DNA of 64,000 bases from Planococcus sp. MSAK28401 (lineage in GTDB: Bacteria > Bacillota > Bacilli > Bacillales_A > Planococcaceae), in the NCBI RefSeq assembly GCF_018283455.1, contig NZ_JAAMTH010000001.1, positions 2,523,501 through 2,587,500 on the forward strand. The letters run 5' to 3'. The first letter of the stretch is position 1. Every line of letters starts with the position of its first letter. The position numbers and the translations under genes were made by a program. Below the pieces are notes generated by a model. That model worked only from the letters and a program-made list of their open reading frames with translations. It was not told where the DNA came from and made no database searches. Below are positions 25,632-35,415 of the stretch, one piece after another.

Positions 25632-26114
25632 TCACCCCTTAATGACAGCTACAGTGCCATTTGCAGAAACAGCCCGCAGCTCATCAGTATAAACTTCCAC
25701 AAACTCATATCCCGGATGTTGCGCTAAGCTTCTTGCCCGCTCTAAAGATCCAGGCAAGGACGCCCCTTTTTGAAAATGCTCCACGACGTCCAAATTCAGA
25801 TCGAGCGTATGTACCACATACGGATTTCCTAAAAAACATTTGGCTACAATCCCCTCCAATAATTGACTAGGGCTTAGTTCTGGAAATTCATTTTGAATGG
25901 TTTGCTTCAATTCATCAATTTTCGTTTGACTAGAAGCGACACCCCCAGCATCGAGTTTTGTCATAGCGCTGATAAAAGCTTCAGATCGCTTCTGTCTCAA
26001 GCGTTTATCAAGCGCAACTCCTGTCAATTGCTGTGTCCACGTGACCGTTTTTTCTACTGATAAGCTGTGTGGAGCCTTTGGTTTTACGTTCGGATGAATA
26101 ATCGACCTTTTCAT
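25632..26114 (-). CDS. Uncharacterised first gene of the AAA+ operon
   Basis: This 160-aa soluble protein starts M-K-R-S-I-I-H-P, 8 nt after GGGGGG; a longer frame of 18 more codons lacks a site. It has a basic helical region (K-R-L-R-Q-K-R-S-E-A-F), an amphipathic stretch with L-S-P-S-Q-L-L-E-G-I, and ends with strands Y-E-F-V-E-V-Y then G-T-V-A-V-I. Only 4 bp separate it from the next gene, and its stop overlaps that gene's ribosome site. Family not recognised. Confidence 0.65.
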   Translation of the reverse strand: MKRSIIHPNVKPKAPHSLSVEKTVTWTQQLTGVALDKRLRQKRSEAFISAMTKLDAGGVASSQTKIDELKQTIQNEFPELSPSQLLEGIVAKCFLGNPYVVHTLDLNLDVVEHFQKGASLPGSLERARSLAQHPGYEFVEVYTDELRAVSANGTVAVIKG

Positions 26115-26355
26115 CTTTCTCCCCCCTGTTTGTATAAATTTTAAATACATCCGTACTTCTTCTTGCACTTAACTAAACTACCAGTGAAATTTTTCCGCTA
26201 GTTACCACCGCCAGAATTATTTTTATTTTCCAACAATATAACATATAAGTGGTTAATTGTGATTAAAAAAATAATTTTTATAGGATTTAATATTCATCAG
26301 TAATGCGAATAACCAGGTACGTGTGCTCATCGATTCATAGTTTATGAAGCCAAAT
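26115..26355. promoter_or_regulatory. Upstream region of the AAA+ operon
   Basis: AT-rich DNA (notably 26210-26300) upstream of the operon; it should contain its promoter. No open frame. Confidence 0.35.
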
Positions 26356-26389
26356 AAAAAAACCGCTAAGTTATACACTTAACGGTTTT
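26356..26389 (-). terminator. Terminator hairpin
   Basis: AAAACCG-TAAGT / ACTTA-CGGTTTT with flanking A/T runs, 150 bp after the stop of the large cell-wall protein gene. Confidence 0.7.
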
Positions 26390-26538
26390 GCGTTATTAAG
26401 AAACCCTTGGGACCAAGATTCCTCCAAACATAACCCCTCTCCAATCCAAGGTTTTTGCTGCATACAGCAGTGGAGTAGTATTTCTTTCTTTGTCTCATTT
26501 TAATCCGTTACTCTTTTACGACAGCGTTCTTTCTTCCA

Positions 26539-29500
26539 TCAATTCTTCAAAGATTCATCCAAATGTTTTTTAACGCTATCTGACACAGCGCCAGTCCCGC
26601 CAAAGATTGAGAAGCCGTCGTAACTTGCCAATTGTTTGTTGGTCGCTTCCGGAATTTGCTGCGGGCGCACCAACAGGATTGGCGCATTATTCTTGGCAGC
26701 CAAGACAGACCCAGCTAAAGCATCCGGGAAGTTTGAGCCGGTTGCGATGTACGCTTTGTCAGTACCCAGCTTAAGTTTTGTCGCTACTTCATAGCCTGTC
26801 TCATAGCGGTCTTTTCCGCCAAAACGTGTAGGCTTCGGCAAGCTGTCAGAAACAGCCTTGCTGACAACACCAGTGCTGCCGATAACATAAGTAGAAGAGA
26901 TGCCGTCTAATGCCGCTTTTGTTTCATCCGGCAGGCGATCTGTTCGCGTTAATAGGATCGGCACGCCATTTTTCGCTGCGTACGAAGAAACCGAAAGAAC
27001 ATCTGGGAAGTTCAAACCATTCGCAATGACTGCCTGATCAGAATCCATTTTCCCAGCAATCAAGGCCGCTGTTTCAAAACGAGTCTTGCCGCCAAGACGC
27101 TCAGTAACGAGCCCCATTTTCTTCAGTTCCGTTTCCGCTTCCGCTGAAACTGCGCCCTTGCTGCCAAGGATGATGACCTTTTTGGCCCCGAGGCGTTCGA
27201 TTTCTTCTTTTGTTTCAACATTCAATGCTTTGGTACGTGTCAAAAGAATCGGAGCGTTTTCCTGGTACGCAAGCGGCCCGCCCGCTAATGCATCCGGGAA
27301 ATCGCCAGCTGTTGCCAAGATGACTGTATTCGCGGTTTTCCATCCTTCTTTTGAAATAGCGATTGCAGTTGTATAACGGTCTGTTCCAGAAATACGGCCT
27401 GCCAGTGCCGGCAAGGATTTTTCGACCAACACTTTCGTTTCAGCACTGCGGTTGCCTGAACTATCAATTGCCACTACCGTCAAAACAGTGCCGGCGATTT
27501 GCGGTTCAATAGCCAAGGAGAACGCTCCCTCTATAGAGGCTTTCCCTCTAATAAGTTCTCTTGTTCCCACTTTAACTAAGACGTCACTGCCAGCTTCCGC
27601 TGTACCGCTGATTGTCGAGCTTCTTTCAGTCATTTTATCAACGACAGGCGCAACTGGTGCAGTTCCATCTTTTACAGTAATATTTGCAGAGTCACTAACA
27701 TTTCCTGCTTTATCTGTTGCTGTGATGGATAGTTTCGTTCCCGCTCTTTGTTTTTCAATGATGACTGCAAAATTGCCATCGGCTGTTGTTTTTACCATGC
27801 CGATTTCTTTAGCTCCAGCTTTCACATTTACAGTAGTTCCACCTTCTGCCTTCCCAGCTACTTTGATAGATTGATCTGTCACTTCTTCAACTGTAGGGAT
27901 TGCTGGAGCAGTGACGTCAAAAACTGTGATCATTGCCGCTTCACTTACATTTTTAGCTGCATCGGTGGCATTAATGGACAGCTTGGTTTCTGCTTTTTGT
28001 TTAGCAATTGAAACCGTGAAGGTTCCATCCGCTTTCGTTGGCCCCGTTCCGATTACTGTTGAGCCTGCTTTTACTTGAATTGTAGAGCCAACTTCAGCCT
28101 TCCCTCTCACTGATTCGGATTGATTTGTAACTGGGTCTACAGTTGGGACTACAGGTGCTGTAGCATCCATCACTGAAATACTAGTGGATTCACTTGTGTT
28201 GCCCGCAACATCTGTGGCTGTGATTGATAGTTTTGTTCCTGCTTTTTGCCTTTCTATTTCCACTACGAATTTTCCAACAACATCAGTTGTGGCCTTTCCA
28301 AGACTTTTTGCACCTGCTTGGACATTTATCGTTGAGCCTGCTTCTGCAGTCCCGGTCACTTTCGTGGAAGCATCTGTTACTTTATCTATCCTTGGGCTGC
28401 TTGGCGGTACAGTATCTATTGGCGTCGTATCAGTTACAGTCACTTTTACTGTTTGAGAGGACCCAGCATCAAATTTAAAGACAAGCTTAAATTCACCTAG
28501 GGGTTTTTTATTCAAATACTCCTCTTTTAATTCAACAGTATCATTTATTAACAAATAGTCTTTGCCTTCTACTAATTGCGTTTCATCATCGGCTATTGAC
28601 AACAATTTATTTCCATTCAAGGAAAGCGTGAAATTCACTTTTGCTCGTTTAAACCAATCAAAAGTTACGTTAGCCGGCGAAACTATTGAGTTCTGAAACA
28701 ATCTGCCAATCTCAAATTGCCGATCTGCATTTAGTACAATTTCGTATGCTTCTTTTTTCGAAAATAAAGAAGTGCCTACCTCCAATACATATTTACCAGG
28801 TGATAATGTATTCAGAAATTCCTTCATATTTTTATTTGAACTTTTATTGTATTGAATGGTCTGATTGATACTAGAACCTTCTACGGAATAGACCATCTCT
28901 CCATTTGAATCTTTGAGCATCCAATTGATATCCGGTAAATTGGTTGGTGATGTCTCTAATGAAATGGCATTCGGTAAAGTTAAATTAGAGGAACCATTTT
29001 GATGGGGGTTGAAATACATTTCCTTAATTTTTAAAACTGTCTGTGTTTTAAATGACCATTCTTTTTTAAGCGAATCTTCTTTTCCTTTTGTATCTATTTT
29101 TTTCGCTTTTACGGAAACGTGATAGGTACTTTCTGGTTTCAATTTTTCTTTTGGAATAATAAAAATATTTTTTCGTGAATTAGAAGGATCGTTTCTATTG
29201 TCAATCAAATAAAACTCTACATCCCGCTTGTCGCTATCCCATAAGTGAACTTCTTCAGCTAGTAATTTAGCCGTTTCCTGGTCATGGACACTTAAGCTAA
29301 TTGGGAATCCAGAATAGGTTCTTCTTTTATTAAAAAGGGATAATGGACTTGGTGATTCGTCATCAAACCAAACAGGAGAAACATCAGTTTGTCCATCGTA
29401 TGGATAAGCCACTGCAGTTCCGTTATCAAAGCTCCCCTTAGTAGCATAATTCAATACACTGACCCCCAAGTGATTATAGCCGATCCCAATGTCCTGATAA

Positions 29501-29568
29501 TTGGGATCTACGATGCTCATTCTATGGTAGGGTGCATTCAGTAAACCTTCTGCCGCTCCTTTGGCCAT
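26539..29568 (-). CDS. C-terminal part of a cell-wall CAP/Ig-like/CWB2 protein (after an in-frame stop)
   Basis: This 1009-codon frame is in phase with the upstream gene and separated from it only by TAA plus six codons. It begins inside a CAP domain (L-L-N-A-P-Y-H-R, D-I-G-I-G-Y). Beta-rich modules and four Ig-like repeats of about 80 residues follow (about 390-720; repeated G-T-A-E-A-G-S, L-S-I-T-A-T-D, A-G-N). Three CWB2 wall-binding modules end the protein (about 725-1009; R-x-x-G-x-D-R-Y/F, N-F-P-D-A/V-L). The ATG at 29568 has no near ribosome site and no signal peptide, so this part probably is not made or exported by itself. Confidence 0.85.
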   Translation of the reverse strand: MAKGAAEGLLNAPYHRMSIVDPNYQDIGIGYNHLGVSVLNYATKGSFDNGTAVAYPYDGQTDVSPVWFDDESPSPLSLFNKRRTYSGFPISLSVHDQETAKLLAEEVHLWDSDKRDVEFYLIDNRNDPSNSRKNIFIIPKEKLKPESTYHVSVKAKKIDTKGKEDSLKKEWSFKTQTVLKIKEMYFNPHQNGSSNLTLPNAISLETSPTNLPDINWMLKDSNGEMVYSVEGSSINQTIQYNKSSNKNMKEFLNTLSPGKYVLEVGTSLFSKKEAYEIVLNADRQFEIGRLFQNSIVSPANVTFDWFKRAKVNFTLSLNGNKLLSIADDETQLVEGKDYLLINDTVELKEEYLNKKPLGEFKLVFKFDAGSSQTVKVTVTDTTPIDTVPPSSPRIDKVTDASTKVTGTAEAGSTINVQAGAKSLGKATTDVVGKFVVEIERQKAGTKLSITATDVAGNTSESTSISVMDATAPVVPTVDPVTNQSESVRGKAEVGSTIQVKAGSTVIGTGPTKADGTFTVSIAKQKAETKLSINATDAAKNVSEAAMITVFDVTAPAIPTVEEVTDQSIKVAGKAEGGTTVNVKAGAKEIGMVKTTADGNFAVIIEKQRAGTKLSITATDKAGNVSDSANITVKDGTAPVAPVVDKMTERSSTISGTAEAGSDVLVKVGTRELIRGKASIEGAFSLAIEPQIAGTVLTVVAIDSSGNRSAETKVLVEKSLPALAGRISGTDRYTTAIAISKEGWKTANTVILATAGDFPDALAGGPLAYQENAPILLTRTKALNVETKEEIERLGAKKVIILGSKGAVSAEAETELKKMGLVTERLGGKTRFETAALIAGKMDSDQAVIANGLNFPDVLSVSSYAAKNGVPILLTRTDRLPDETKAALDGISSTYVIGSTGVVSKAVSDSLPKPTRFGGKDRYETGYEVATKLKLGTDKAYIATGSNFPDALAGSVLAAKNNAPILLVRPQQIPEATNKQLASYDGFSIFGGTGAVSDSVKKHLDESLKN

Positions 29569-29586
29569 AGTTAGTCGGGCAATTCC

Positions 29587-31311
29587 TTAATCAACCGAGC
29601 CTACATACCCGAAATAATTCGCCCGTTCTGTTGGACCATAACCTGTAAAACCCAGCCCATCAGCTTCCTGATCATGGGCACCTAAGAAACCATCTCCGTT
29701 CAACAGTTTATAATTGCTATGGGATTGAGCTGCTTTTCTAAGTTTTTCATCATGACGAAACTCCACTAAGCCTAGGTTTCTTCTCATTTCGTTCAAATAA
29801 TTTAAAGCTTCAGCAGTTTGACCATCCAGCGATGCTTGCTCTTTTCCATAAAAAGGATCGCTGCTATCAACAAGCATGCCCTTCACCGTCACTATAACTG
29901 TTTTTTCAAAGCCTTTGTATTTCACTTTAACGCTTGCTACGCCTTCTTTCCCGGCCTTCAAGACGCCCTTATCGGAAATGGACACGACCGACGAGTCACT
30001 CGATTCCCAAGAGCTTAAACCCGTTACGTTTTCTCTCGACAGATTGTCAAAAACAGCTGCTGCTTTGAGAATTCCTTTTTCACCTTTCTTTAATGCCATT
30101 GCTTGGCTGGAAGGCAGAATTCCTTTCAGCACTTTCTCTTGTTTGTCTGGTGCACCTATAGCATAGAGTTTCCCTCGACTCGTGGAAACATAAATGGTAC
30201 CGTCAGCATTGATCGCTGGAGTATTCCCTGCTACTCCTGCTAAGTCCATATGCCATTTTTTCGTACCTTTATCACTAACCGCATAAAGAATTCCATTCCC
30301 TTGGTCGCCAGCAGTGAAATATGCAACTCCATCTTTATCGATGACGGTTCTGCTTATTTGATTTGTATTGATAGCGTATTTGCTTGCAAACTTCCATTTT
30401 TCTGTACCATCGGAGTTTAAGGCCATCAACTGATTATCATAAGCAAAGTAAACCACACCGTCTTCATCTACTGATGGCACACTGTTTCCAACAGTATTAG
30501 GCAGTTCTTTTTTCCATTTCAACTTTCCTGCGGGATCAATAGCGTATATCGCTCCCCGAACAGTTACATAGATCGTTCCGTCATTCGCTACCACCGGAAT
30601 GGAGTTGGAAACATCGTGTGCCAGCTTGTACGCCCACTTAAGCTTCCCGTTAGCATCGAGGGCTGTCAATTGTTCCTGCTGCCCGCTTCCTGCCAGAACA
30701 TAAAGCATGCCATCATGCCCTAGCACTGGAGTCTTGTTATCACTGTAGTCCGTGTATGTCCATTTTTCTTTCAGATCCGCATCCAAGCCGTGAACTACGC
30801 CACTCCCTCCTAAATACGAAGTACCATCATTCCCGACTGCCAAACTGCCCCAGTAAGGAGTACCTAAATCCGAAACGGCTCTTTTCAATCCATCAAGTCT
30901 AAATTCATATGCATTCGTCGTTTTTATATACAAGTTTCCCGTGGAATTAAGCACAGGAAATAGATAATTTGCGTCTCCATTAAATGATAGTGGTTTTGAC
31001 CATTCTTTTGTTCCATCTGAGTTGACAGAATATAATTGACGATCTCCTCCCCCACTAATTACATATACACTGCCCTCTGCCCCAACAATCGGGGAAGACA
31101 TCTCTATCCCAGCTCCTGCCTCATCAGTTTCGAAAATCCATTTCACTCTAGCATCATTAGTGCCGATAAAAGACGATTCCCCGGTAGTATTCAATACCGT
31201 CGACTTTATAGCATTATTCTGATAGCCCAAACTACTTGCTTCTGTTGGAGTGGCCTGGATATTGAGTGTGCTGATAAATAACAATAATATAACACCAAGT
31301 TTCATTTTCAT
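29587..31311 (-). CDS. N-terminal part of a secreted beta-propeller/CAP protein, stopped by TAA
   Basis: The 574-aa product has a signal peptide (about 1-26) and a PQQ-like beta-propeller of roughly seven blades (about 50-385; repeats such as D-G-T-I-Y-V and W-K-F/Y). An Ig-like Big_2 domain (about 390-475; V-S-I-S-D-K-G-V-L-K-A-G) and the first half of a CAP domain follow (L-N-E-M-R-R-N-L-G-L; A-A-Q-S-H-S-N-Y; G-F-T-G-Y). It ends G-Y-V-G-S-V-D then TAA, where CAP proteins have the glutamate of their G-E motif. The full protein would be about 1590 aa. It lies upstream of the capsule region but is separated by a terminator. Confidence 0.85.
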   Translation of the reverse strand: MKMKLGVILLLFISTLNIQATPTEASSLGYQNNAIKSTVLNTTGESSFIGTNDARVKWIFETDEAGAGIEMSSPIVGAEGSVYVISGGGDRQLYSVNSDGTKEWSKPLSFNGDANYLFPVLNSTGNLYIKTTNAYEFRLDGLKRAVSDLGTPYWGSLAVGNDGTSYLGGSGVVHGLDADLKEKWTYTDYSDNKTPVLGHDGMLYVLAGSGQQEQLTALDANGKLKWAYKLAHDVSNSIPVVANDGTIYVTVRGAIYAIDPAGKLKWKKELPNTVGNSVPSVDEDGVVYFAYDNQLMALNSDGTEKWKFASKYAINTNQISRTVIDKDGVAYFTAGDQGNGILYAVSDKGTKKWHMDLAGVAGNTPAINADGTIYVSTSRGKLYAIGAPDKQEKVLKGILPSSQAMALKKGEKGILKAAAVFDNLSRENVTGLSSWESSDSSVVSISDKGVLKAGKEGVASVKVKYKGFEKTVIVTVKGMLVDSSDPFYGKEQASLDGQTAEALNYLNEMRRNLGLVEFRHDEKLRKAAQSHSNYKLLNGDGFLGAHDQEADGLGFTGYGPTERANYFGYVGSVD

Positions 31312-31888
31312 TTGGTTGCGGCCTCTTTCTGTCCCGTTAGTTTTTACTAGTCAATTGCTTAAGGCGAATTCTCTTTTTATAAAGAATTTGGCGACAGGAT
31401 TCTGTCAACTGTACTTACAAGAATCCAATACACGTAAGGATTAAAATTAATGTTGTATCCTTACAGAGAATAAAATACTCCCTCATTTCAATTTGAAATT
31501 TCTATAAAAGTAATATAATTACTTTAAACTATTACTATTTAACCACTTAACATATTATTGGTCAACATAAAGTATTAGTTCAAACAATCCGGATATATAA
31601 AAAACCTAATTATTATTATTCATTTTTTATATCTTAAAATGTAAACTATTTAAGGAATAAGCAACTATGCGCGTAATGAAATCAACAAGTGCTAATAATA
31701 GAGCCACAACTTGCAGAGTAAAGAACTACAAATATATAAATCCATTCCATAGAAGCGCTTTCCCCAACTGTCATAAGGATAAAATTCCTGTCTTAATATC
31801 TGAATAATTGTATACAGTTAATAAAACTATAATTAATCAGAATAAAATAACTAATTTGATTTTCAATTATTCTTAATTTAGTATAATA
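31312..31888. other. AT-rich intergenic stretch
   Basis: About 580 bp between the cell-wall protein gene and the end of the capsule operon. Very AT-rich, with a small palindrome (GACAGGATTCTGTC near 31393). No gene seen; the promoter of the cell-wall gene should lie at its left end. Confidence 0.5.
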
Positions 31889-31922
31889 AAAAGAGGCATC
31901 GATTCAATGAATCGATGCCTCT
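31889..31922 (-). terminator. Terminator of the capsule operon
   Basis: A 14-bp perfect stem AGAGGCATCGATTC / GAATCGATGCCTCT is followed on the minus strand by TTTTTA, 10 bp after galE. Confidence 0.92.
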
Positions 31923-31931
31923 TACCTAAAT

Positions 31932-32906
31932 CTAGTTAGTTTTTTTCGAATGCCATCTCCAAGCACTCTCAATAATCTCTTCCAAATCAAACTGAGGTTT
32001 CCAGCCAAGCTTTTTTTCAATCTTCTTAGAAGATGCCACTAGAGTTGCAGGATCCCCTGGCCGGCGATCAGCGTATTCGATGACAGCTGATCTTCCAGAT
32101 ACTTTTTCGCATACTTCAATGATTTCTTTCACGGAATAACCCGCGCCGTTCCCGAGATTAAATACCTCATTGGCTACTTCTTTGTTAACCAAACCTTCAT
32201 AGGCCAAGATATGTGCATTAGCTAAGTCAGTGACATGGATATAGTCTCTTACACATGTACCGTCTGGCGTATCGTAATCTGTACCAAATACAGAAATTTG
32301 CTTGCGCTCACCGAGCAAATGCTGCAGAACAATGGGAATTAAATGCGTTTCAGGATCATGACTTTCTCCAATTTCTGCTGATTCATGGGCTCCAGCGGCA
32401 TTAAAATAACGTAAAACTACATATTTTAAATCGCATGCATATGAAATATCAGACAAAATATCTTCAATCATCAATTTTGATTTGCCATAAGGATTAATTG
32501 GATTGGTAGCTGTATCTTCTGTAATCAGGTTTGTATCTGGAATACCATACGTAGCAGCAGTTGACGAGAAAATGAATTTATCCACTCCATATTCTACCAT
32601 TTTATCTAAAAGAGTAATTGTAGCACTGACATTATTCTTATAGTACTTTATAGGATCTTGTACAGATTCACCAACCAAGCTATTTGCCGCAAAATGGAAT
32701 ACCGCGTCAATCTTGTATTTATTGAAGATGCGATCTAACACGACTGAATCTCCTAAATCACCTTTTTCAAAGTTAGCTTTATTGTTTAACAAAAAATCAT
32801 GACCAGTAGTTAAATTATCTAAAATGACTACATCGTATTTACTTGTTAATTCTTTAACAGTGTGGCTACCGATATAACCTGCACCGCCGCATAGTAAAAT
32901 TCCCAT
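31932..32906 (-). CDS. galE: UDP-glucose 4-epimerase
   Basis: This 324-aa short-chain dehydrogenase interconverts UDP-glucose and UDP-galactose with bound NAD. The G-G-A-G-Y-I-G-S-H nucleotide motif, the S-S-T-A-A-T-Y-G segment with the Y-G-K-S-K catalytic pair, and R-Y-F-N-A-A-G-A are all present, as is G-D-Y-I/D-Y-I-H-V. The start M-G-I-L-L-C-G lies 9 nt after GAGG; the ATG three codons earlier touches the site. It is the last gene of the capsule operon, 560 bp after wzx, and supplies UDP-Gal to the Glf mutase. Confidence 0.95.
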   Translation of the reverse strand: MGILLCGGAGYIGSHTVKELTSKYDVVILDNLTTGHDFLLNNKANFEKGDLGDSVVLDRIFNKYKIDAVFHFAANSLVGESVQDPIKYYKNNVSATITLLDKMVEYGVDKFIFSSTAATYGIPDTNLITEDTATNPINPYGKSKLMIEDILSDISYACDLKYVVLRYFNAAGAHESAEIGESHDPETHLIPIVLQHLLGERKQISVFGTDYDTPDGTCVRDYIHVTDLANAHILAYEGLVNKEVANEVFNLGNGAGYSVKEIIEVCEKVSGRSAVIEYADRRPGDPATLVASSKKIEKKLGWKPQFDLEEIIESAWRWHSKKTN

Positions 32907-33464
32907 CTTATTCATCCTCTTTTATGTAATGTTAAATTTTAGTTTAAGCTAGTCAAATTTATCCCGCACATGTGACTTACAAATAGTCTCTAGAGAGTGC
33001 AGTAATCCGAAGACTCCCGCGTAATGTGATTCAATTTATCAGCGACCATGGATGCTATCAATTTATAGACATGGTAGAAAGCCGTGTCCTTCGACAGACT
33101 ATGTGTCGTCCGACATTGAACCATCCAGGCTTGGATGTAAGCCGGTCGTTTTTTATGCTAAGACAATCTTTTCTCTTCCACAGCGCTTCTTATTTTACGG
33201 ATATCGATTGAAAATCGAGCGCCGTTTTTTCAATTTCAACAAATGTATAACATTGTAACCCCCCCACCTAAAACGCTCCAGGTATAAAATGAGGCTACCA
33301 CAAGCGTTTTTAGTGAAAGTAGGATTCAATCAATACCATTCATTCTTAGTGAGATGAAGGAAGTTATTAGTGGTCACTCCTCTGTTTTCTTAGGTTGAAA
33401 AACACATTATGAGTGTACCCCGAACATTTTTTAGTTGTCTAACTTAATTCTACAATCTGATATA
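32907..33464. other. Intergenic stretch within the capsule locus
   Basis: About 560 bp between the flippase gene and galE. Several small palindromes are present, e.g. CGACA/TGTCG near 33098, ATCCA/TGGAT near 33123, and AAAACGCT/AGCGTTTT spanning 33271-33322. A 50-codon stop-to-stop frame on the minus strand (about 32990-33150) lacks a start. It may be residue of a lost gene, or it may hold a separate galE promoter. Confidence 0.4.
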
Positions 33465-34694
33465 CTAAAAAAACTTATAAACTTTGAGTTTAAAAATATT
33501 ACAAACCATAATATACCCGAGTATATTTACGACAATCATAGAGGTCATTGTGGCGAAAGCTGCACCGTTAACCCCGTAAAGTGGGATGAGAATATAATTC
33601 ATCGAAATATTTAAAGTAAATGCAAATAAATTAGCATAAATATGGAACCTAGGCTTGCCGGTCATTGCTAGCATTAGCCATACACTTCCTACGGCTACAT
33701 TTACAAACTGACCAATAGATCTCAATAGTAGCGCAGTTTTCGCTTCAACAAATTCTTGTCCAAATAATTGCAACACCATCGTACTTGTAAGGGTTAATAT
33801 AACAATAAAGACTAGAGCTATTAATCCTAGTACGCGTGTAGATTTAATATACAAAATTCGCAACTCTTCTATTTTTTTCGAATGGTAGAGTTTAGAGATT
33901 TGAGGACCAAAAACTGTATCAAAGACTACTAATATCATAAACAAAAGATTAGCTACTTGAATCGCTATCTGATAGATTCCTACATTTTTCATGTTTGTCA
34001 TATTTCCCAACATGATTATATCTATTTTATCCATTGCAACTCCCATTACTGCAGCAAGTACTAATGAGGCAGAATACAATAAATATTTTTTGTCGAATTC
34101 GATTTTTTTGAAATATGTTTTGTTTTGCACAAAATATAATACATTTGATAAGATAAAGGAAACGTATACCCCGATTACTATTCCAATGAAGCTTTTTCCG
34201 AAAATGTAATACAAAAAAATTATCAGGATAATTCTTACCAAAACTGAAACAAAGCCGTTTATGAAAAAATATTTTTTTATATTTCCACTAGCTCTATAGA
34301 TTCCGAAGAATATTTGTTCCATCGAGACTAACCAAATCAACGGTAACATAATACGGACAAAGTCGTCAGTAATAAAAAAAAGAGAAACGATTACTAATAC
34401 TAAAGAAATTGAAGCATTAAGAACAAAACTTAAACTTATAAACTTTTGTTTAGTTTTAGGTATATAGTATACTAAACTGTTATCAAACCCTGCTTTAGCG
34501 AAAATCATCAGTAGTGTTACTATTGAAAATGCATATGTATACTGACCGAACAGTTCTGCCCCATATAGTCTTGTACAAACTAAAGAAAAAACCATTGTGA
34601 AAATAACAAAAGAAGCTTTTCCGAAGAAGGATTCAATCAGCTTGGATCTGAAATCTCCACTATTTACTCTATTTTTTTCAAATATTCTTTTCAA
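33465..34694 (-). CDS. Oligosaccharide-unit flippase (Wzx-like)
   Basis: This 409-aa membrane protein has about twelve hydrophobic helices and is of the MATE/polysaccharide-transporter type. It shows the usual N-terminal L-Y-G-A-E-L-F-G-Q-Y-T-Y-A segment and the mid-protein M-L-G-N-M-T-N-M-K-N-V-G-I-Y. It should flip undecaprenyl-linked repeat units across the membrane before polymerisation. It is AT-rich, as are its neighbours. It lies 23 bp after neuA. Confidence 0.88.
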   Translation of the reverse strand: MKRIFEKNRVNSGDFRSKLIESFFGKASFVIFTMVFSLVCTRLYGAELFGQYTYAFSIVTLLMIFAKAGFDNSLVYYIPKTKQKFISLSFVLNASISLVLVIVSLFFITDDFVRIMLPLIWLVSMEQIFFGIYRASGNIKKYFFINGFVSVLVRIILIIFLYYIFGKSFIGIVIGVYVSFILSNVLYFVQNKTYFKKIEFDKKYLLYSASLVLAAVMGVAMDKIDIIMLGNMTNMKNVGIYQIAIQVANLLFMILVVFDTVFGPQISKLYHSKKIEELRILYIKSTRVLGLIALVFIVILTLTSTMVLQLFGQEFVEAKTALLLRSIGQFVNVAVGSVWLMLAMTGKPRFHIYANLFAFTLNISMNYILIPLYGVNGAAFATMTSMIVVNILGYIMVCNIFKLKVYKFF

Positions 34695-34717
34695 TTTATT
34701 ACTTCCTTTTTCAATCC

Positions 34718-35410
34718 TTAATCCTTTAACCGCAAACTAAAAACATTTAAATCAAATAAATCATCGATATCAATATCATATTCTTTAGCCATTATATATG
34801 CTGATTTATTGTCATTCAAGCTACTATTTACCGTGTAATTAATATTATTTTTGTTAATATAAATTGCACCATTTACTTTATATACTTTTGAAAAATCCTG
34901 TCTTCTAACTGTACTTCCAGTATCAAGCAACCTTTCTAATATTCCTTCTTTAGTGAGGGTTCTCATCAAGATAGGATGTTCATTTACTTCCGATACACTG
35001 ACCAAACTTTCTTCATTAGTATTAATAATTTTTTCGATAGCTTCGTCTATATGCCAATGTCTTCTCAAAGGCTGCGTTGGTTGCAAAATGACAATATAAT
35101 CATAGGTTTGTTTAGAACTCTGCAGATTTTCTAAAGTGTAGATGATGGAATCAATAGTTTTAGAGGTATCTGCTGCCAAATTTGCTGGTCTTAAAAAGGG
35201 AACTTCTATGTTATTATCTATCGCAACGTTTTTTATTTTTTCACTGTCTGTTGAAACGATTACTCTGTCAAGATATTTTGACTTCTTTACCTCATCAAAA
35301 GTATATTCAATGAGAGGTTTCCCATTTACTTGAACAATATTTTTATTTGGGATTCCTTTACTACCACCGCGTGCAGGGATAATAGCTAGAAAAGTTTTTT
35401 CTTTATACAT
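34718..35410 (-). CDS. neuA: CMP-N-acetylneuraminate cytidylyltransferase
   Basis: This enzyme (230 aa) activates sialic acid with CTP to give CMP-sialic acid. The N-terminal P-A-R-G-G-S-K-G-I-P-x-K-N motif binds CTP, and V-S-T-D-S, L-Q-P-T-Q-P-L-R and the Y-x-V-N-G-A-I-Y region complete the NeuA pattern. The ATG at 35410 lies about 10 nt after AGGA. A GTG three codons upstream that overlaps the neuC stop (GTGA) is an alternative. A related nonulosonic acid such as legionaminic acid cannot be excluded as substrate. Confidence 0.9.
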   Translation of the reverse strand: MYKEKTFLAIIPARGGSKGIPNKNIVQVNGKPLIEYTFDEVKKSKYLDRVIVSTDSEKIKNVAIDNNIEVPFLRPANLAADTSKTIDSIIYTLENLQSSKQTYDYIVILQPTQPLRRHWHIDEAIEKIINTNEESLVSVSEVNEHPILMRTLTKEGILERLLDTGSTVRRQDFSKVYKVNGAIYINKNNINYTVNSSLNDNKSAYIMAKEYDIDIDDLFDLNVFSLRLKD

Positions 35411-35415
35411 TAATT

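Noticed and set aside
31312..31888. AT-rich gap considered as an origin or attachment site
   Set aside because: No DnaA-box cluster, no tRNA end and no flanking direct repeats were seen.
33026..33211. 61-codon plus-strand frame before galE considered as transposase remnant
   Set aside because: No recognisable transposase motif in either strand; a stop-to-stop frame on the other strand is equally long.
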